From: an archaeon
GTDB taxonomy: Archaea > Nanobdellota > Nanobdellia > Pacearchaeales > GW2011-AR1
Assembly (NCBI GenBank): GCA_027318675.1
Contig: DAHVOT010000021.1
Span: 1 to 11,651 of the forward strand
DNA length: 11,651 bases
Direction of reading: 5' to 3'
Under the pieces are notes generated by a model. It did no database searches. It had not been told where the DNA came from and saw only the letters and a program-made list of their open reading frames with translations. Of the stretch, positions 6,425 to 11,651 are shown in pieces. Every line of letters begins with the position of its first letter. Position 1 is the first letter of the stretch. The position numbers and the translations under genes are program-made.

Positions 6425-8893
6425 TTAATAACTAGACTCAAAAGGTCCTAAATCTGGTGCACTTCCAGAATAAGATAATCCTACATTAACGCCCCTATTA
6501 ATTAAATCACTTCCCTGAGCCAAATGCCCAAAGGTAATATCTGGCAAAGATCCATCAGCTTTTCTTGGAGCAGTAAGTTGAGAAGTATCAAGGCTTACAA
6601 AATCAGCATTAGTAACAGTATAATTGGGATTATACTCCCACCACCAATCTGCATCTACCATTCCAGTTGAAATCCATGTATTTGCTACTGTGTCTACCGT
6701 AGTCTCATATAAATAAACCTCATAGGGATTCCCTGTAGCTTCAGTCTGCTGAGCAGCATAAGCAATATTATTTCTATAAATTGAACCATCAGCATCAGAA
6801 TACCCTATGCCGTTTCGATATGCAAGATTATTATAAAAAATTGCCCCATTTGGAAGCTGATCCTGATAATTAACAACAATGTTATTATAGAATCCTACTC
6901 CAATATTATCTGCTGCTATACAATTTTCAAATCTCACATAATTTTCAGCCCCATAGATATAATCTGGGATACTTACTATATTTACACCTGTAACCTTAAA
7001 TCCATTACCTTCAATAGCCCATAAGGATGATAAATCCTTATATTTATCCGTGGACATTGCCCAGCAATTCTTAAATGTCCTGTATTCAGAACCGCTTGGA
7101 TCAAATCCATCATCTGCATAATTCCATGCTCTGCATCCTTCCCAATAAAAGTAATTTCCTTCATATCCCTGAACCTTCCAACCATCAGCAGCGTTTCCGG
7201 GCTCCATTGCATATCTGTCATAAAGATTATATGCATCACAGTTTATCCAGCTCGTATTGTCTGAGTTAAATAATGCCCCAGGACCATCAACTTCATTCCA
7301 TGCACCGCTCCAATGCGTGAATCCTCTTCCATCAATATCATGAACAATTATGTTTTCAAATTTGAAATTAGCTCCATTTGCACCGAAACCAAATGCTTCA
7401 GAATATACTTTCACATGACTTGGATCAGGAGGAGTCTGATAGATATTCCTTATTGTTAAACCCCTGAAATAAAGATATTCGGCATTGTCTACTCCTATTC
7501 CTCCATTCCATCTGTTACTATTTGGGGTAGCAAGACTTCCATCCAAAATAGGGGTTTCACCAGGATAATTATAATATCTAATTGGAGCTTGTGCTGTCCC
7601 ACTTCTTCCAACTCCATATCCAACAGGATCTATAAGCATTCCTATGGGTGCACTTCCAGCAATATGCTCTGTAAACATATAAACTCCTCCACGAATATAA
7701 ACAATATCTCCTGCGTGGGCCACATCTACTCCTTTTTGCCAAGTTGCAAATGGCTGCTCAAATGTTCCTGGATTATTATCATTACCATTCACTGCAACAA
7801 AATAAGTATTTCCTGCTACAGTTAACAAGCACACTCCATTAGAACAATATTCTCCAGAATTACAAGTAACTGTTCCACAATCAATTACAACATTTTTTAT
7901 GCATGTTCCATTTACTGCACAAGTATATCCTGTTGAACAAGTTCCGCAGTTTAATGTTCCACTACATCCATCAGAAACTGTTCCGCATGTTCTCCCTAAT
8001 GCTAAACAAGTTGTAGGAACACAGTCTTTCATGCATGTTCCATTTACTGCACAAGTATATCCTGTTGAACAAGTTCCACAATTAGTGCTTACTCCACAAA
8101 TGCTATGTGTACCACAAGTATACTTTAATGAAGAACAAGTATCAGTGCATGTAGAATTTTCAATACACAACCCTGAGCTACAAACATATCCTGTAGAACA
8201 GGTCCCGCAATTTACACTCTGACCACAAATAGTCTGAGTACCACATTGGTAAACTAGAGATGAACAAGTATCAGTGCATGTTGTTGTGGTGCTGCTTCCA
8301 CCAGAACTCCCTCCTCCACCTCCAGAAGAAGTTGATTCCTTAATGCATTTGTAATTCAGGCAAAAATATCCAGAAGAACATCCATTGCCACATTGCAATC
8401 CACAATCACTATATCCGCACTGAGCATTTGGAGGACAGTAATTAGAACAAGTATCAGGAGTTATATACTCGTCTTTGACCTTTCCAAGAACTTCTTTTCC
8501 TTCTTTGTCTAAGTAAATAGGTGTAACTGAAATCTTTTTCAGTTTTGAGGCATTCATTAAAAGGAAATTTAATGAAAAGTTTCCGCTCTCATTTTCAGGA
8601 ATAAACCCGTTAATCCTTATAACCTCTGTCGTAGAGTCGTCTTCAGCAGCAAAACTTAATCCAATGAATTCCCCTTCGCCTGAATTTCTTTTTAGTGTTA
8701 AATCAAGGGTATTATCATTAATTTTTTTCACCTGAGAGATCTTTAAATCTAGTTGCGAATCATCTAATACCTTATATTTGTTATCCTTCATAATCCCGCT
8801 TACTATGAAGTAAATTATCACAATGAGGGCAAGAATTAAGACACCTATAATTATATTTACAGCTAACCTAGAAATTTCACCCTTTTTCTGCAT
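6425..8893 (-). CDS. Surface-anchored PL9-like polysaccharide lyase with cysteine-rich repeat stalk
   Basis: This protein has 822 residues; the numbers below count from the in-frame ATG at 8899 (824 residues). A short KKGEISRL leader and hydrophobic helix at 12-34 resemble an archaeal pilin-like or uncleaved anchor. Residues 40-150 form a beta-rich domain. Cysteine-rich units follow at 151-185, 208-247, 251-289, 293-333 and 341-357, interrupted by a Ser/Gly/Thr linker at 190-207. From 365 a right-handed beta-helix begins with the DUF1565-type start (TYFVAVNGNDNNPGT, QPFATWQKGVD) and ends APDLGPFE. Polysaccharide lyase family 9 active-site features are visible: Asp572, then DDGFD with Asp596, Asp597 and Asp600 as calcium ligands, and Lys635 in GNGFK as the likely catalytic base. 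Family members cleave pectate-like uronic polymers by beta-elimination; the substrate here is unknown. The ATG at 8893 fits the TATA box better than 8899. Confidence 0.8.
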   Translation of the reverse strand: MQKKGEISRLAVNIIIGVLILALIVIIYFIVSGIMKDNKYKVLDDSQLDLKISQVKKINDNTLDLTLKRNSGEGEFIGLSFAAEDDSTTEVIRINGFIPENESGNFSLNFLLMNASKLKKISVTPIYLDKEGKEVLGKVKDEYITPDTCSNYCPPNAQCGYSDCGLQCGNGCSSGYFCLNYKCIKESTSSGGGGGSSGGSSTTTTCTDTCSSLVYQCGTQTICGQSVNCGTCSTGYVCSSGLCIENSTCTDTCSSLKYTCGTHSICGVSTNCGTCSTGYTCAVNGTCMKDCVPTTCLALGRTCGTVSDGCSGTLNCGTCSTGYTCAVNGTCIKNVVIDCGTVTCNSGEYCSNGVCLLTVAGNTYFVAVNGNDNNPGTFEQPFATWQKGVDVAHAGDIVYIRGGVYMFTEHIAGSAPIGMLIDPVGYGVGRSGTAQAPIRYYNYPGETPILDGSLATPNSNRWNGGIGVDNAEYLYFRGLTIRNIYQTPPDPSHVKVYSEAFGFGANGANFKFENIIVHDIDGRGFTHWSGAWNEVDGPGALFNSDNTSWINCDAYNLYDRYAMEPGNAADGWKVQGYEGNYFYWEGCRAWNYADDGFDPSGSEYRTFKNCWAMSTDKYKDLSSLWAIEGNGFKVTGVNIVSIPDYIYGAENYVRFENCIAADNIGVGFYNNIVVNYQDQLPNGAIFYNNLAYRNGIGYSDADGSIYRNNIAYAAQQTEATGNPYEVYLYETTVDTVANTWISTGMVDADWWWEYNPNYTVTNADFVSLDTSQLTAPRKADGSLPDITFGHLAQGSDLINRGVNVGLSYSGSAPDLGPFESSY
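7899..7945. repeat. 47-bp perfect direct repeat, copy 1
   Basis: The bases at 7899-7945 recur without mismatch at 8031-8077. They encode the CGTCSTGYTCAVNGTC part of two successive cysteine-rich units of the surface protein. Identity at third codon positions points to recent duplication or gene conversion, not just protein-level constraint. Confidence 0.9.
8031..8077. repeat. 47-bp perfect direct repeat, copy 2
   Basis: This is the second perfect copy, offset by 132 bases from the first, which is about one cysteine-rich unit. A related but diverged copy is visible at about 8185-8215. Confidence 0.9.
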
Positions 8894-8911
8894 AGGCATA
8901 TTAAGAATTGG

Positions 8912-8928
8912 GACTTTTTAAGATTAAC
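8912..8928 (-). promoter_or_regulatory. Promoter core of the lyase-like gene
   Basis: On the - strand this reads GTTAATCTTAAAAAGTC, matching the htpX promoter core in 16 of 17 bases. It is placed 19 bases from the ATG at 8893, exactly as in htpX. The TATA-like part is centred 25 bases upstream of that ATG, so a leaderless transcript is predicted and 8893 is preferred over 8899 as the start. Confidence 0.55.
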
Positions 8929-8994
8929 CAAAAACAACCAAAACCCTTAAATAATGACACTTAATTAATTTAAATCAAGGATTGTAAGAGGTTT

Positions 8995-9005
8995 CTATAG
9001 AATTA
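8995..9005 (+). promoter_or_regulatory. Weak TATA-like element before the Lhr helicase gene
   Basis: CTATAGAATTA is centred about 26 bases before the ATG at 9026, where a leaderless promoter should be, but it departs from the A/T-only boxes of the other genes. A better-looking AATTTAAAT at 8968-8976 would instead give a leader of about 30 bases. The 132-base divergent gap between the lyase-like gene and this one holds no other gene I can see. Confidence 0.3.
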
Positions 9006-9025
9006 AACATAAAAGATAACTTAAA

Positions 9026-11651
9026 ATGACAACTGTTTCAGAAGCAAAAGAATATTCAAGAGAAGAAATTGAAGAGATACTTCATCCAATTGTAAAAGAA
9101 TGGTTCTTCTCTAAATTTGAAGATTTTTCAGAATCTCAAAGATTTGGGGTAATGAATATTCACAACAAACAAGATATTCTTATCTCTGCTCCAACAGGAG
9201 GAGGCAAAACTTTAACTGCGTTTCTTTCAATACTAAATCAACTAGTAACTTTGGCAGAAAAAAATAAACTTGAAAAAAAAGTTTATTGTGTTTACGTAAG
9301 CCCATTAAAAGCTCTTAACAATGATATTCATAAAAATCTTATAGAGCCATTAAACGAAATAAACGAATTAGCAAATTCAAAGGGAATAAAATTACAAAAA
9401 ATATTAACCGGATTAAGAACAGGGGATACAACTACTTCTGAAAAAGCTAAAATGGCAAAAAATCCCCCTCATATCCTTATAACAACTCCTGAATCTCTTG
9501 CAATTGTTTTAACAACAAAAAAATTCGTAGAATCATTTCAAGATGTAGAATATTGCATTATTGATGAAATCCACTCTTTAGGAAACAAAAGAGGTTCTTT
9601 TTTAAGTTTAAATGTTGAAAGACTTAACTCTATTGCAAAGACAGTCCCTGTTAAAATAGGTTTAAGTGCAACAATAGAACCATTAGAAGAAGTTGCAAAA
9701 TACTTAGTAGGAATAGCTGAAGACAGAAAAGTTAAGATTGCAAAAGTAATGTCTCATAAAAAATTAGATTTAGATGTTTTAATTCCTACAACAAATTTAA
9801 TCTGGGAAAATAAACCTCATATACATATGTATCACTTAATACACGATTTAGTCAAAGAACATAAAACAACTTTAATCTTCACAAATACTCGCTCAGCAAC
9901 AGAAAGAATTGTTAATTACTTAAAAGACAAATTTCCTGTAGATTACACTGATGAAAATATTGCAGCACATCACTCTTCTTTAAGTAAAGGACATAGATTT
10001 GCAATTGAAGAAAATCTCAGACAAGGAAATCTAAAAGTAGTTGTCTGTTCAACTTCTTTGGAATTGGGGATAGATATTGGTTATATTGATTTAGTTATTC
10101 TTTTAGGTAGTCCAAAAGCTTCTTCAAGAGCACTCCAAAGAGTAGGAAGAGCAGGACATAAATTACATGAGACAGCAAAAGGGAGATTTATTGTATTAGA
10201 TAGGGATGATCTAATTGAATGTTCTGTAATTCAAAAAGAAATGTATGAAGCTAGAATTGATAAGATACATTTTCCAAGAAATGCTTTAGATGTTCTTTCT
10301 CAAACAATCTTTGGAATGGCCATAAGCAACCCCTGGAAATTAGAAGATATCCTTAACTTAATAAGAAAAAGTTATTGTTATCAAGATTTAACAAAAGAAG
10401 ATTTTCTCTCTGTAATAAGTTATTTATCTGGAGAATATGATTTAGAAAAAGATAGAGTTTATGCAAAAATTTGGTATGATAAAGACACAAAAGAAATAGG
10501 AAAAAGAGGAAAGTTAGCAAGAGTGTTATATTTAACAAATCTGGGGACAATTCCAGAAGAATCTTTTGTTACTGTAAAACTTCAAACAGGAGATAAAATA
10601 GGTGTCATTGATGAATCTTTTATGAACAGAATGCATAAAGGAGATGTTTTTGTTTTAGGTGGAAGTAAATACTCATATCTATACACTAAGGGAATGAATT
10701 TATATGTCAAACCCTCTCCCGAACGTTCTCCTACAATACCTTCTTGGTTTTCAGAAACTCTTCCATTAAGTTTTGATTCTGCTTTGGAAATATCAAAATT
10801 CAGAAAAGAAACAAGAAAAAAATTTGAAAAAAAACTAGACAAAGAAAAAATAAAAGAATTCATAATGAAATATACATATACTTCAACCCAAGTTTCAGAA
10901 GAGATTTATGAGTACTTTAATCAACAATTCCATTTTTCTGAAATTCCAGATATAGATACAATAACAATTGAAAAATACACAGACGAAAGAGATGATAAAA
11001 AATATATTCTTGTAAACTCAATGTACGGTCGCAGAGTTAATGATGCTCTTTCTCGTGCTTTAGCATATTTAATGGGTACTAAAGGTTCTGCAAAAAGAGA
11101 TGTTGAAGTTGGAATATCTGACAGAGGATTTTATTTATCTTCTGAAAATACTCACATAGAAAAAGCATTTGAGCAACTTAATTCAGAAAACATAGAAGAG
11201 ATACTAAAACAAGCAATTGAAAAAACAGATGTTCTCACAAAAAAATTCAGGCATTGTGCAACAAGGGGTTTAATGATTTTAAGAACTTATAAAGGAGCTA
11301 CCAAGTCCATTAAAAAACAGCAAATGAAATCCCACTTCTTGATAAACTCAGTTAAAAAAATATCCAAAGAATTTCCAATATTAAAGGAAGCAAAAAGAGA
11401 AGTTCTAGAAGATTTAATGGACATTGAAAAAGCAAAATTAGTATTAGATTGGATAAGCACAGGTAAAGTAAAATTAAGTTATAATCATGTAAAAATACCT
11501 TCCCCATTTTCATTAAACCTAATACTACAAGGACATCTTGATTTAATGAAAATAGAAGATAAACAGGATTTTCTTCAAAGAATGCACAAAGTATACATGC
11601 AAGAAATAGAGAAAAAACAAAATCCAGAAGAATTCAGTTATGATGAATTTT
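9026..11651 (+). CDS. lhr: Lhr family superfamily 2 DNA helicase (3' end beyond the window)
   Basis: The frame is open from the ATG at 9026 to the window edge, giving 875 residues without a stop. It encodes an archaeal Lhr (large helicase-related) protein, an ATP-driven 3'-to-5' DNA translocase linked to DNA repair and replication-coupled processes. RecA domain 1 shows Walker A SAPTGGGKT (Lys61), SPLKALNND, TTPESLAIVL, the DEIH box (Asp180-His183) and LSATI. RecA domain 2 shows TLIFTNTRSATERI, STSLELGIDIG and QRVGRAGH (371-378). Winged-helix and Lhr-specific domain 4 regions follow, including MYGRRVNDALSRALAYLMG. The final PSPFSLNLILQGHLDLMK region is typical of the C-terminal end of archaeal Lhr proteins, so few residues should be missing. 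The large C-terminal extension of some bacterial Lhr proteins cannot be judged from this window. The gene is divergent from the surface lyase-like gene; no functional link to it is apparent. Confidence 0.95.
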   Translation, partial: MTTVSEAKEYSREEIEEILHPIVKEWFFSKFEDFSESQRFGVMNIHNKQDILISAPTGGGKTLTAFLSILNQLVTLAEKNKLEKKVYCVYVSPLKALNNDIHKNLIEPLNEINELANSKGIKLQKILTGLRTGDTTTSEKAKMAKNPPHILITTPESLAIVLTTKKFVESFQDVEYCIIDEIHSLGNKRGSFLSLNVERLNSIAKTVPVKIGLSATIEPLEEVAKYLVGIAEDRKVKIAKVMSHKKLDLDVLIPTTNLIWENKPHIHMYHLIHDLVKEHKTTLIFTNTRSATERIVNYLKDKFPVDYTDENIAAHHSSLSKGHRFAIEENLRQGNLKVVVCSTSLELGIDIGYIDLVILLGSPKASSRALQRVGRAGHKLHETAKGRFIVLDRDDLIECSVIQKEMYEARIDKIHFPRNALDVLSQTIFGMAISNPWKLEDILNLIRKSYCYQDLTKEDFLSVISYLSGEYDLEKDRVYAKIWYDKDTKEIGKRGKLARVLYLTNLGTIPEESFVTVKLQTGDKIGVIDESFMNRMHKGDVFVLGGSKYSYLYTKGMNLYVKPSPERSPTIPSWFSETLPLSFDSALEISKFRKETRKKFEKKLDKEKIKEFIMKYTYTSTQVSEEIYEYFNQQFHFSEIPDIDTITIEKYTDERDDKKYILVNSMYGRRVNDALSRALAYLMGTKGSAKRDVEVGISDRGFYLSSENTHIEKAFEQLNSENIEEILKQAIEKTDVLTKKFRHCATRGLMILRTYKGATKSIKKQQMKSHFLINSVKKISKEFPILKEAKREVLEDLMDIEKAKLVLDWISTGKVKLSYNHVKIPSPFSLNLILQGHLDLMKIEDKQDFLQRMHKVYMQEIEKKQNPEEFSYDEF

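Noticed and set aside
7899..8222. A 107-codon + strand frame with repeated VPFTAQVYPVEQVPQ segments, which looks like a repetitive protein.
   Set aside because: Its repeats are the antisense reading of the cysteine-rich units of the - strand surface protein, which has strong family evidence.
7895..8300. Spaced direct repeats that at first glance suggest a CRISPR array or tandem DNA element.
   Set aside because: The repeat period is about one protein unit, the copies diverge in a codon-consistent way, and the intervening sequence is coding and related between units; there are no unique spacers.
10353..10863. Two - strand frames of 65 and 93 codons inside the helicase region.
   Set aside because: Both are antisense to the continuous Lhr frame and show only leucine/phenylalanine-rich shadow sequence.

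Overview
The window reads as a stretch of an AT-rich archaeal chromosome, most likely a DPANN-type genome (Pacearchaeota/Woesearchaeota-like). The lineage is an inference. It rests on an archaeal-style Lhr helicase, TATA boxes about 25 bases before almost every start codon, no convincing Shine-Dalgarno site before any long gene, and many small secreted or membrane proteins. I see no rRNA, tRNA, CRISPR array, insertion sequence or replication origin.

Left arm (1-3951, + strand). The first 208 bases hold a possible gene remnant. Three exported proteins follow, each with its own leaderless-type promoter: a papain-fold (NlpC/P60- or CHAP-like) cysteine hydrolase candidate at 273-965, a zinc N-acetylmuramoyl-L-alanine amidase of the Amidase_3 family at 1045-1710, and a large one-pass membrane protein at 1759-3951. 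The membrane protein has Ig-like outer domains, and its inner domain looks like a class III nucleotide cyclase that has lost its catalytic residues. The first two would act on peptidoglycan, which archaea of this kind do not make, so the target may be bacterial neighbours.

Middle (3969-8893, - strand). A four-cysteine membrane protein of unknown function comes first, then a small membrane-anchored coiled-coil protein, then an HtpX-type M48 metalloprotease. Last is an 822-residue surface protein made of a pilin-like N-terminal anchor, a cysteine-rich repeat stalk and a polysaccharide lyase family 9-like beta-helix with an apparently intact active site. Its lyase part is richer in G+C than its neighbours. 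HtpX and the lyase-like gene share almost the same 17-base promoter core at the same distance from the ATG.

Right arm (9026-11651, + strand). A divergent gene encodes an archaeal Lhr superfamily 2 helicase. It is nearly complete and runs off the window edge.

Taken together, the region combines predicted envelope-degrading enzymes (peptidoglycan hydrolases and a polysaccharide lyase), membrane quality control (HtpX) and a possible trans-membrane sensor. This suits an organism that interacts with other cells or with polysaccharide-rich surfaces. The functional link between these genes is inferred from proximity only; each appears to be transcribed from its own promoter.
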